A stretch of 64,000 nt of DNA, taken from contig NC_089440.1 in the NCBI RefSeq assembly GCF_026210795.1, positions 1,674,001 to 1,738,000 of the forward strand, given 5' to 3'. Source of the DNA: Rhizophagus irregularis (lineage: Eukaryota > Glomeromycota > Glomeromycetes > Glomerales > Glomeraceae). This document shows, piece by piece, positions 54,424 to 64,000 of this stretch. Every line of letters begins with the position of its first letter. The first letter of the stretch is position 1. A program made the position numbers and the translations under genes. The notes under the pieces are model-generated. The model was not told the DNA's origin, searched no databases, and worked only from the letters and a program-made list of their open reading frames with translations.

Positions 54424-57400
54424 ATGTTTAAACAAATATTTAATCAATCTAATCAGATCATTTTATCTAATTTATCTTCAAATTTTAAGTTTAAAAAACG
54501 AATTTCAACTAATTATTTATTCAAAAATTCTTCGTTTAATTACGTTACTACTAGAAACTTTACTGATAAAAATATTATTTATAATCAGAATCTTTATTTA
54601 TTTTCTAAATTACAAATAAATGGTAACGGTCTTTCACGAAAGAATACAAAAGGAATTCGTTTTCAAAGTACGACCGTTAATCAACAACCACAATCATTAG
54701 AAACAAATGCATTAGGAATGATACTAGATCAAAATAATGAATCATTATTATTAAAAGATCAAGATATGAATAATGATAATGTATTGGATTCAAATAGTAA
54801 AATATTTGAGAAATCGAATTTTATCGCTAACGAATTATCTAAAAATGAAAAGGAAATGTCGGATGAAATGAATCTGATGGAGAAAGATAATTTGAATACT
54901 TTGGATAAGAATCAACAAATTTTAATAAAATCTATGTCATTTGCTAATGAGGAAACATCTCTAGAGACATTAAATTATGACAATGAAATAAGAGATGCCC
55001 CACTAAAAACTGATGTTTTAATTTCACAAGTTCCAGAACCCTTTTCTGATAAGGAAGCATCTTTTGATAGTAGTGGTTCATTAGAAAAAAACAAGGACGC
55101 AAAAAAAGATGTAGAAATTGATATTTCAACTTCAAATATCAAAGAACAAGTACATCATCCAATTATTCAACTTGAAGGAAGGAACATTGATGATTTATGG
55201 AATGATTATAAAAATCTCACTCAAGAACAATTTAAGACTTTGACAGTAAAAGATTTCAATCTTATTATTGAAACGTTCAGAAAATTCTTAAAAGATTCTG
55301 ATTTTTCTGATAAGTCTGATAAATCTTTAGTTTATAACAAAATCATATCAATATTTGAAGATCTTGAAGGGAAAGCAAAGTTGACACCTGATGTTTCCAC
55401 TTACAACATATTTATGTCCACGGCTTTAAATTTGGGTGATTTATCAAATTTACGTAATTTATTCAAAGTTATGAAGAGTCGAGGAATTCAACCAAATACA
55501 GTTTCATATAATATCATGATGTCAGGATTCGCTAAATTAGGTTCACGTCAAAATATATACTCGTTACATAAAGAAATGATTAATTTGGGAATCAAAAGTA
55601 GTATAGTTACTTACACGATACTACTTGCTGCACGCGCTAAGGATAAACACTTTTTAGACGCTTTAAGATATTATAGAATGATGTTAGAAGAAGATATAAA
55701 ACCGGATGTTCAGATTTATAATGTATTATTAAATGTTTTAATGTATGATTCTGATGGGCATCAAATTATTAAAATTTATGAAGAAATGAAATCAAGAGGA
55801 ATCAAACCAACAGTCTTAACATATAATAGTCTTATTAGAGCAATGATTTTACGTGATGAAAAGGAACGCGCGAAGGAATTTTTTCGTGAGATGGAATCTG
55901 AAGGAATCAAACCCAATGTTTTAATCCTTGATTCTTTGGGGATCACCGGATTAGACGCTATTCAAAAATTACAAGATTCGAACGGTGTAAATTTAAATTT
56001 ATTAGATTATAATACACTTTTACGTGGATGTTTGAAAAAATCTGAATATGATGACGCGATCAAAATTTTTAATATTATGCAAGAAAATGAAGTTTATCCA
56101 AGTCTTGCAACTTATACTATTCTAACAGGTGCCTATTTACAAAATAATGAAATCGAAAAGGCTATAGAATTATTTAACAGGATGAAAAATGATAATGTAT
56201 CTCCGGATTCACAAATTTATACTTTTATGATCGATTCTCTATTGATACATAAAAATATTGATGAAACGTACAAATTATTATCAGAAATAACAAATTCGGA
56301 AAATGAAATAAAGTTTAAAAAGTCAGAAGTTATTCGACTTCTTGATTCGGCTTCAAAATTAGAAGATAGTAAAGTGATTGAAGAACTTTTTCATACGATA
56401 TCCAAAACTGAATCTCAATTATCAAATGTAGCCTTCGAAAAAATTCTTTGGCGCGTAGCACAAGATGAAAATTATGAAGAAAAAATCGATTATTATTTAA
56501 ATTATATGGAAAAATGTAATATTCCAACTCGAAATACAATTTATGGATCAATCATTGAAGGATTTATTCAAAAGGATGATGATAAAAATTCTATATACTG
56601 GTATAAACGTATGATTGATGATGGATTCATTCCAATAGGAAAAACCATTTTCAAGATGGTACAATTACTTTCTAAAAAGAGTAAAATTAATAATGTATTG
56701 AAATATTGGAATGATTTTTATAATTATGGAATTAAACCTGATAAAGAAGATTTTAATTTTATAATCGAATACTGTTGTAAATCGGGAAGAGAATATATAG
56801 TATCGGAAATTTTTTCTCAATGTAGAGAGATGGGATTTAATCCTACAAGTGGAAATCTTTTAAAGATTATGCAATTTTATTTTAAAAAGTCCAAAGTAAT
56901 GAAAGTAATAGAATTTTGGGACCTCTTTTATGTTTTAAGAATTCATCCCAGATTGGACGTCATTAATTTTATGGTGGACTTTTGTTGTACGTTAAAAGAT
57001 AAGAAGCTTGTATCACAAATTCTTTCTCAGTGTTACGATACGGGATATGATGCTTATTCACTTTATAGATTAAAGAAATCTAACAAAGGGACCGATGAGA
57101 TTAATGCTTTGTTAAATAAATTAGAAAACACGAATAATGATTCTAGTGAGAAAAATTTATATGAGAAAAATTTAGAAGTAATTGAGCATTGGATAAATTC
57201 TCGAGAGAAGAAATCTAATTTATTTTCAAATTTTAATAAAAATTTAAATTTATCCGAAATTCAGACGTTAAGGAGAGTATTAAATATAGAAGAGCGAGCT
57301 ATAAGAAAACGAGAAAAATTAACTGATTTCTTACAAAAAAATAAAAGCTTATTAGATCCAGGTGCTCAAAAAAGTTTAAAATCTTGGACTCCATATAAAA

Positions 57401-57570
57401 AATACGTTAAAAATACCAATAATTTGAAAGATGATGTTAATTCAAATATTGAAGAAAATGTAAAGAATGTTGATTCAACCAATATATTATCAGAAAATGA
57501 TGAATTATTAGTTGATTCAATAATTGATGCAACTTTTAATAGTGTGATCGAACAAAATGTAACGGAATAA
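54424..57570 (+). CDS. Mitochondrial pentatricopeptide repeat (PPR) protein, 1048 aa
   Basis: Intronless. PPR proteins bind organelle RNA with arrays of 35-residue helical hairpins and act in its processing, stability or translation. The first 47 residues are rich in Lys, Arg, Ser, Asn and Phe and nearly free of acid residues (MFKQIFNQSNQIILSNL), a likely mitochondrial targeting peptide. An acidic linker precedes the repeats. From about residue 323 at least ten motifs follow, for example VSTYNIFMSTALNLGDL, TVSYNIMMSGFAKLGSR, IVTYTILLAARAKD, VLTYNSLIRAMILRDEKERA, LATYTILTGAYLQNNEIEKA, and closing GIKPN or GIKPD turns. Later repeats are degenerate. The C-terminal 150 residues are charged and of unknown type. 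No editing-type C-terminal domain is present. The RNA target cannot be read from sequence alone. Confidence 0.9.
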   Translation: MFKQIFNQSNQIILSNLSSNFKFKKRISTNYLFKNSSFNYVTTRNFTDKNIIYNQNLYLFSKLQINGNGLSRKNTKGIRFQSTTVNQQPQSLETNALGMILDQNNESLLLKDQDMNNDNVLDSNSKIFEKSNFIANELSKNEKEMSDEMNLMEKDNLNTLDKNQQILIKSMSFANEETSLETLNYDNEIRDAPLKTDVLISQVPEPFSDKEASFDSSGSLEKNKDAKKDVEIDISTSNIKEQVHHPIIQLEGRNIDDLWNDYKNLTQEQFKTLTVKDFNLIIETFRKFLKDSDFSDKSDKSLVYNKIISIFEDLEGKAKLTPDVSTYNIFMSTALNLGDLSNLRNLFKVMKSRGIQPNTVSYNIMMSGFAKLGSRQNIYSLHKEMINLGIKSSIVTYTILLAARAKDKHFLDALRYYRMMLEEDIKPDVQIYNVLLNVLMYDSDGHQIIKIYEEMKSRGIKPTVLTYNSLIRAMILRDEKERAKEFFREMESEGIKPNVLILDSLGITGLDAIQKLQDSNGVNLNLLDYNTLLRGCLKKSEYDDAIKIFNIMQENEVYPSLATYTILTGAYLQNNEIEKAIELFNRMKNDNVSPDSQIYTFMIDSLLIHKNIDETYKLLSEITNSENEIKFKKSEVIRLLDSASKLEDSKVIEELFHTISKTESQLSNVAFEKILWRVAQDENYEEKIDYYLNYMEKCNIPTRNTIYGSIIEGFIQKDDDKNSIYWYKRMIDDGFIPIGKTIFKMVQLLSKKSKINNVLKYWNDFYNYGIKPDKEDFNFIIEYCCKSGREYIVSEIFSQCREMGFNPTSGNLLKIMQFYFKKSKVMKVIEFWDLFYVLRIHPRLDVINFMVDFCCTLKDKKLVSQILSQCYDTGYDAYSLYRLKKSNKGTDEINALLNKLENTNNDSSEKNLYEKNLEVIEHWINSREKKSNLFSNFNKNLNLSEIQTLRRVLNIEERAIRKREKLTDFLQKNKSLLDPGAQKSLKSWTPYKKYVKNTNNLKDDVNSNIEENVKNVDSTNILSENDELLVDSIIDATFNSVIEQNVTE

Positions 57571-58480
57571 ATCAAAGGAATAAGTTTTTAAGGGAAAGGG
57601 AATTTTCTTCTTTTTGATATTTACTGTATATTCAATGTATAGAATAACTTTTTTTTTTTCAAATACAAATAAAAATTTTTTTACGAGAAACTCGGGTAAT
57701 AATTTTTATCGGTTCATTAAGTATTTAATTTACAAAATTTTTACATAATCCTCCAACGACTACATCGATAACACCGCTAATCTATCGAAAGTACAATGAA
57801 GACTATTTCACAACAATTTCACGACTATTTCACGACTATTTCAACTATTTCATGACTATTTCACAACTATTTCACGACTATTTCACGACTATTTCACGAC
57901 TATTTCAACTATTTCACGGCTATTTCACAACTATTTCAAGGACGAAATTAATAATAAGCATTTAGATGTCACGGAATGTGATACTTTGAACCACTATATA
58001 ATACGTGATAATGAAGTTTATAGTTTATTTTATTTTTTCTTTGTTACTTTAAAAAGTTAAGGAAATATTCTTTGATGTAAAATAGACTAAATCTTGGTTA
58101 AGTATTAATTTCAAAAAAGAATGTATCAATTTGAATTTTTACTGTTTTTTAAAAAAAAATAGCTTCTTTTAACTTCGAAAGCTTTTTTTATTAGACTTTT
58201 TTAGGGTTGTCAAAGACGGATACCCTTATCTCGTTCATTTTTGATCTTAAGATCCAAATATTTGATTGTTCTCCTATTGCCTTGTTCAACATCGAATCAA
58301 TCGATGTTGAAGTTCTGCTAGTTATTTTAATAATGTTGTAATTAAACTAATGAAAGTTCTTATTTACATATTTAATAAAATGAAAATGTGAATTTATAAA
58401 ATTTATAATTTAGAAAGAGATGTGAATATTAATATAAAAATAATACAATGAAAATTGTTACATAATATACTAAACAACCA
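57571..58480. other. Intergenic with a short repeat and a hairpin
   Basis: Between the PPR gene and the convergent kinase gene. It contains the ctatttcacga array (57800-57945). A perfect 11-base-arm hairpin lies at 58285-58311 (ttcaacatcga, five-base loop, tcgatgttgaa), possibly a transcript-end structure. No gene. Confidence 0.6.
57800..57945. repeat. Short tandem repeat, actatttcacg units
   Basis: About eleven imperfect copies of gactatttcac/aactatttc, spaced 10-14 bp. Unit length varies and several lack the cacg part. Confidence 0.9.
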
Positions 58481-60076
58481 TTAATTTAATCTGCTTATCT
58501 CGGACAAGCCTAACTTTCTGCAAATACTGTCACACTTATGGTTCGCTAAGAAACATTCCTCGATACCCCTCTTTCCAAGATTTGTTCTCCCAAATCTTAA
58601 ACGATCCTTACAATGTATTGCCGGATCTGTTAACAAGAACTCATCGGTGAGTTCTACTCCTTGTAAATCATAAACCACCAGATAACCATTTGTGTACTCA
58701 TATGTAAAATGTGCGAAGGCTTCAAGGATAGAATGATATTCTTTAATAACTCCATTATTCACATTAAATCGTTTAAATTCGGCATCACAAAATTTCGGTT
58801 CTATAGTATAATATCGAGTAGAGAAACCAGCGGTACGGCGCATGATTTGTACTTTAAGGAAATTCACCTCCTTATTAATACCAACTCTTGCGGTAGCAGA
58901 ATTGAATTCCTTTGATAGGAAATAGGAAATGGTAGAAGATTCTATAGCTTCGAGGCATCGTTCAAAGGAATTTGCTTTTTCGATACGTTCTTTAATAACA
59001 ATTTTCTCAATTAACTCCTGAGTTACATCGAGAGCAAAATAAGCGTATCGTTCTGCGCCTGATGAAAAAGGTTTCGGGGCATGTTTGTAAGAGAATTTTC
59101 GGAGAATGAGATTTGATCTCCGTTTAAAATATCTTGGATCCTTAATATCGGTCAAGGTTCCTGGGAGACGATAATACAAAAGTTCACCATTTTTGACAGG
59201 AAGCATGTTCCAGTCAGGCTCACGTGAATCTTTTTCAAGCATCTTTCGCTGACGAGTTTTTTCCATGGTACTAGTTATTGTGACGGTGGTAGTGATGGAT
59301 GAACAGATAGATTCAAAAACTTTTGCAACTAATTCTTCTGGGTCAAGTCCTTCTGATGTGAGATCAAACACTAAAAATTTGCCCATTATACCACGAAACA
59401 CACGAACCATTTCATCGGTTTTATTAGTAATCTTCCCGAAATAATAATGAATTCCTGACGATCTAATTCCACTTATAACACTTTCTGCGGTTAAACCATT
59501 CGGGTCACCTTTCGGATAATCATCCTTTAAACGAGTGAAACGACGACCGTGTGGTGGACAGTCACCCAAATGAAAAAGAATACGAGTGGAATGACGCCAG
59601 CTCAAATTATTTATTGCCGCATCCAGACCACCTAAAACATCTTCTGGTGCATCACCACCACCATCTGCTATTACTTCATCTGTTAAATAACGTTTAAATT
59701 CTAAATGTGAATCAGTGAAATCAAAAATCTGTAAACGATTGGAGTCACAGTGATCACGGTAACCGCAGAAACCGATCCAAAGTTTGATATTAGGATTTGT
59801 ACGTTCCATATGTTCCACCACTTGTTGAATACAATCCTTAGCAGCAGCGATATAACTTCCCATGGAACCCGTACAATCCAACACAAAGCATAAGTCAACA
59901 TTAATATCGACTTTACTAATATTATTGATATCATCAAGTATTTCGGATATAATTTTCTTTTCTCCTACTTTTTCACCATTTTCTTGTTTCTGACTATCAA
60001 CAAGTGTCACAGTTTCTGTTGCAACATTTTTACCACAAAACCAAGAAGTGATAGTACGAAGTTTACGTTTAGACAT
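58481..60076 (-). CDS. vWA-domain alpha-type protein kinase (VwkA-like), 531 aa
   Basis: Intronless third member of the kinase family, on the opposite strand from the tandem pair. The N-terminal region is much shorter (the vWA domain starts about residue 58, VDLCFVLDCTGSMGSY), with no Ser/Thr-rich leader. KLWIGFCGYRDHCD and GGGDAPEDVLGGLDAA are conserved. The kinase domain has EKIVIKERIEKA at the lysine site, LTDPAIHC, RFGRTNLGKRGIEEC and an altered zinc tail NHKCDSICRKLGL, which keeps His and both Cys. All key motifs appear present. The first ATG of the frame is used as start; the basic MSKRKLR opening is unlike its paralogues. Likely an active atypical kinase of unknown target. Confidence 0.9.
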   Translation of the reverse strand: MSKRKLRTITSWFCGKNVATETVTLVDSQKQENGEKVGEKKIISEILDDINNISKVDINVDLCFVLDCTGSMGSYIAAAKDCIQQVVEHMERTNPNIKLWIGFCGYRDHCDSNRLQIFDFTDSHLEFKRYLTDEVIADGGGDAPEDVLGGLDAAINNLSWRHSTRILFHLGDCPPHGRRFTRLKDDYPKGDPNGLTAESVISGIRSSGIHYYFGKITNKTDEMVRVFRGIMGKFLVFDLTSEGLDPEELVAKVFESICSSITTTVTITSTMEKTRQRKMLEKDSREPDWNMLPVKNGELLYYRLPGTLTDIKDPRYFKRRSNLILRKFSYKHAPKPFSSGAERYAYFALDVTQELIEKIVIKERIEKANSFERCLEAIESSTISYFLSKEFNSATARVGINKEVNFLKVQIMRRTAGFSTRYYTIEPKFCDAEFKRFNVNNGVIKEYHSILEAFAHFTYEYTNGYLVVYDLQGVELTDEFLLTDPAIHCKDRLRFGRTNLGKRGIEECFLANHKCDSICRKLGLSEISRLN

Positions 60077-61532
60077 TATTCAGGTTATTTGTTTTAAAAT
60101 TATTATTATAACTATTTAATTTTTTTTTTAATTTTTTTTCTTGAAAGATGAAAGGCGGAAGGGCGGGTATGATGATAACAACTTATTAGTTTTTTTGACG
60201 GCAGATTTTAATTATTTTGTAACGTTTTACCAGATTTTAATTTCAATGAAATGATGATGCAATATTTAAATTTGGTTTATAAATAAGATATATAAATTTA
60301 ACAATCATTATTATTAGACGCAGATCCACTTTTTTGCTTTTTCTAAATTTGTTAAATACGTACATAAACTAATGACGATCCCAAAAATTAAATTTTTTAT
60401 GACGCTTTCAACCTTAATTAAGTTAAAAAAAGTTAAACAAACCAAAAACAAATGAAAATATATTTAAATTTGTGATACCCTTTAATATTTTTAAAAGAAT
60501 TCCTTTTTTCTTTAAATTACTAAAAATAAAATAAAAATTTGAAGGCGAAAAAGAGATTATTTCCAAAAAAGGATTTTTGATACAAAAAAAATATTAACGG
60601 AATTAAAGTAAAAAAGGTCGGCCCGACATTATGTCAGATTGTCAAAGCCTCAAAGGGTTCTTGCGTTAAAAAAAAATATATATATATAATACAATAGTTA
60701 TAATATAATACAGGTACAGTAAATATTGTTTGAGAAAAATAATATTATTAATGGAAATAACATGAATAACAGGAATAACAGGTTTATTGGGATAACTTTC
60801 TATATTGTTATACCGTTTCTCCGGTTGACCGAACTGAAAGAACACTTAATCTGAAAGTTTAATTGATATATTTATTTAACAATATGACGACAAATAATCC
60901 CATTATTATTATTATTATTTATTATTTATATTTAATTATGTAAAAATCCAGAAATCCATAAAAGTTTAATGCATATTATGCATAATTGTTTATTTTTATT
61001 AGTCTTCCAAACTAATAATTTCATTATAAAACCCAGATATTTACAAGAAGAGTGAGGCTTTTACTAAGTTAGGTCATTAATTTTATCATTTTTCATGGGG
61101 AAAAGAATATATTTGGTTTTAAAAACTTAATTCCGGTTCCAAAAAAAAATTTCGTATCACACTTTTTTACCTATATTAGTATTCGAAGTTTTTGGCATAT
61201 GACTTATATGACCTAAACTTAATCTAGACTGGCACTATTAAAATTTTCCAATGACGGAATTATTTCGAGTTTAGGCATTAATATTATCATGATCTTATGA
61301 CCAATAATAATTGATTATATGTACATATATGTATATAGCACCTGATTTTTTTTTTAAAGTTATCGAAATATTTATAAGTTTAAAAGATTCCAAGACTATA
61401 GTAGTAAGTAAGGAAGTCTATGCTAGGAAGATAATGGTTAGACATTATTGCATTGTACTTTTTGATGTAGAATCACGATCACTAAAATTTTGGTCAAAAA
61501 ATGGTATTCCACTTTATAACCAGTGTTCTTTT
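60077..61532. other. Gene-free AT-rich stretch
   Basis: No domain-bearing frame. A 75-codon open frame at 61311-61538 runs into the tandem array and has no recognisable domain. An (AT)n run is at about 60675-60690. Confidence 0.5.
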
Positions 61533-61930
61533 TTATAAATTTACAAAAATAAATCTTCAATTTATCAAACAGAATGAATTAATTCGATAATATACCAATA
61601 TACCACACTTTTATTTAACAACACGCATTTATAATCAGTGTCATTCCAGGCAAAAGTTATAAATTTATAAAGATGAATCTTTAGTTCATCAAACAGAATG
61701 AATTAATTCGATGACTGAGATATACCATATACCGCACTTTTATTTAACAACACTGCAACCATGACCTTTTATAACTTCTCTTTATAGCAAAGTTATAAAT
61801 TTATAAAGATAAATCTTCAATTCATCAACAGAAAGAATTAATTCGATGGATGATATATCGCTTTATAATCAGTGACACAACTTTTTTTCCAGCAAAGTTA
61901 TAAATTCGATTACCGATATACCGCAGCAAC
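61533..61930. repeat. About 105-136 bp tandem repeat, three to four copies
   Basis: tataaatttataaagatgaa and gaattaattcgatgactgag-type phrases recur from about 61534, 61658, 61794 and 61899. Each unit also holds atataccgcacttttattta and ttataatcagtg. The last copy is truncated. Confidence 0.85.
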
Positions 61931-63067
61931 ATGCAGATATTTTTGAAACAAGTGACGTAATGAATCAGCCACTTTCACTTTTGAAATAAGTGATGTAATC
62001 TTCCAAGCATCACAGCCACTTTTCAACGTGTAAAGATAAAAAGTACATGTAAGCAACGAATTTTTAAAGAACGGAAGAAGATGAAAAAGGTTAGGTGCTT
62101 ATGATAATAACAATATCTTTATTAAATGATAAAATTTCAATTTACTTATTATACTCATATTTCAATTATATGATGCAAATTATATAAAGTATACATTTGA
62201 AATCTTTAAAGGTTGTGGAACCGGAAGGAAGTTGAGGAATTTGAACTAATCCTCATTTGAACACAATATTTCCAAACTTAAATATATCACATTTTGATGG
62301 TGATTACACTTTGAAATTACATCCGAGAACAATTTAAAAGATTTCATGGGGAATAATAGTTAAAGGGGAATACTTTAGGCATAACTATACGATATTAGAT
62401 ATATTAAAAAACTTACTTGGCATAAATATCGGACCCGACTAAAAAAGATCAGCGTGATCCTAGAAAATTCTATTAGATGTAGATTGATAAATTGATAAAG
62501 TAGGTATCTTTTCACGAAAAATATAATTATATTTAAATTATATTGTATTTTAATATAATTTGTTGTTATCTAAGTTAATCCATATATTTTTTAAAGTTTA
62601 TAAATCAAATCATTTATAGTCTTATACGCGATTTTGTGAACTAATTATTATTTGATCTTCAAACCTTTCATGTCTTGTTGTTTCCTTAATAGTAAAAATA
62701 ACGAAACCCTACTATCCTTTTTTTTACTTTTTTTATCTGCAATTAAATGTTATTAATGTAACCCGACACTTCTTTTTTTATTATACGTCTAAGACAAGAA
62801 AGATTGAACAATGATAAACCTAAGCTTGATAAGTAAAAAAAATAAAAATAAAAAAATAAATTAAACAAATAAACAGTTGAGTTTGAACATGATAAGGGGT
62901 ACATATCGGATCACCTTTTCAGGGGGACCCGATAATATCTTTCACCAAAAAATGAAACCATTTAAAAAAAAGGTTTTATAATTTTGTTCTAGTTCAGTAA
63001 TCAATTATAAGTTTAAAGAAAGTAAAATGGCTGAATATCAATAATATTATCTATTATCTTCATGAGT

Positions 63068-63098
<31 letters not shown>

Positions 63099-64000
63099 TA
63101 AGGGAAAAAAAAGAAAAAAGAAAAAAGAAAATCATGATTGTATTGATTGTATCTTTTTTTTTTTAAAAAAAAAAACTTTATTCTGATACTAGTAAGGGAT
63201 GCCCAGTTGCCCTAAGTATTAAAAAACGGGTATTGAAGTAACCATATTGGACAAAGATCATAATAGATCAATATACCCAATTTCAATGTTGGTGTTATCT
63301 TATAATTTCACGTTTTTGGGTGAGAGTGGAAGGGTGACAAAGTATCCTGAAAATTTTCCTATTGCATGAACCAGATGAACAGCGTATCAGACAATTATTT
63401 AATGGTAGTGTGTGATACATATCGGGTCACCCCGAATTCACTAATACTTTTCTGTCGATTAATTGCATAGTAATGACTTTCCAACAATATTTTTTTAAAA
63501 AAACTATTTTTTTTCTTTTATTTATTCTTTTTTTAAAAAGTTTTTGTCACGTAAATGGAAAAAGCGCGTTTGATTATGTTTGAATATGAATATTTTTTTA
63601 TAAATTTATATTTATTTTTATATAAAAAATCAATTTTATTAGAGTATATATATATATTACAAAAAATACATAATTTTGTATAATAAATAATACATGTTAA
63701 GTACGCGATATCGAATAAATAAAGAAATTCTAAAAAAAAAACACGAAATAATTACATAAATGCGTAAATAAAAGGGAGAAAAAAAAATAAATAATTTACA
63801 TGAGAAAAATTTATTCTATAATAATAAAAAGGGAAACTTTTAAAGTAAGAAACATTTTTTTTTGTTTTTTTTGTTTTTTTTTTTAGACTTGACGAAAATA
63901 AATACTAAAAAATAAAAATACGAAAGGAAGAAAAAAATCGAATTAAACAGTATCCCGATTCTTTCCTTTTTCTTGTATTTTTTTTTCTTTCCATTCAATG
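61931..64000. other. Gene-free AT-rich right end
   Basis: No supported gene. A phrase acatatcggatcacc (about 62900) recurs as acatatcgggtcacc (about 63417). Long A and T tracts fill 63070-63180 and 63480-63990. A gene may begin beyond the right edge, but nothing here shows it. Confidence 0.5.

Noticed and set aside
61311-61538. 75-codon frame
   Set aside because: It runs into a tandem repeat and shows no domain; left as intergenic.

Overview
The window is strongly AT-rich eukaryotic DNA. It has short spliceable introns (mostly 60-100 bp, GT...AG), many simple and tandem repeats, decayed DNA transposons and expanded gene families. F-box proteins with leucine-rich tails, vWA plus alpha-kinase proteins, a fungal-type gamma-tubulin complex subunit, a mitochondrial PPR protein and hAT relics together fit an arbuscular mycorrhizal (Glomeromycotina, Rhizophagus-like) fungal nuclear genome. 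The organism call is inference from gene content; no rRNA or other taxon-defining gene is present. Coordinates of spliced genes were worked out by hand from splice signals and reading phase.

Region 1 (1-19.3 kb) is a repeat-rich accessory block. It starts with a partial acidic gene over a minisatellite. Next comes a small two-exon gene flanked by degenerate repeat arrays in opposite orientation, one of which holds about 2.4 near-identical copies of a 712 bp unit. Then follows a cluster of an unrecognised gene family, here called LFLRT after a shared motif. One member looks whole (9622-11420, four exons). A second, divergent member has six exons (4755-6318). Decayed copies lie at 7821-8410, 12025-12472 and 14974-16327. 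An RRM-like gene with a palindromic minisatellite in its first intron sits inside the cluster. A hAT-type transposase relic and two tandem arrays (144 bp and 130 bp units) close the block.

Region 2 (19.3-35.7 kb) has long gene-poor AT-rich stretches with a 131 bp hairpin element and a 330 bp non-autonomous hAT-like element. Three F-box genes lie around a clear 17-exon gamma-tubulin complex component 5 (GCP5) gene. A relic of one GCP5 exon lies 3 kb beyond its 3' end.

Region 3 (35.7-60.1 kb) holds a tandem pair of intronless vWA/alpha-kinase genes and a third copy in inverse orientation 15 kb away. Four more F-box genes lie between them, two ending tail-to-tail only 23 bp apart, next to an intronless 1048-residue PPR protein gene. 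The remainder to 64 kb shows only a short tandem array and low-complexity sequence.

Functional reading: GCP5 (microtubule nucleation) and the PPR protein (organelle RNA) are conserved housekeeping genes. The F-box genes (substrate receptors for SCF ubiquitin ligases) and the vWA/alpha-kinases are lineage-expanded signalling and turnover families. The LFLRT cluster is the best candidate for something undescribed.
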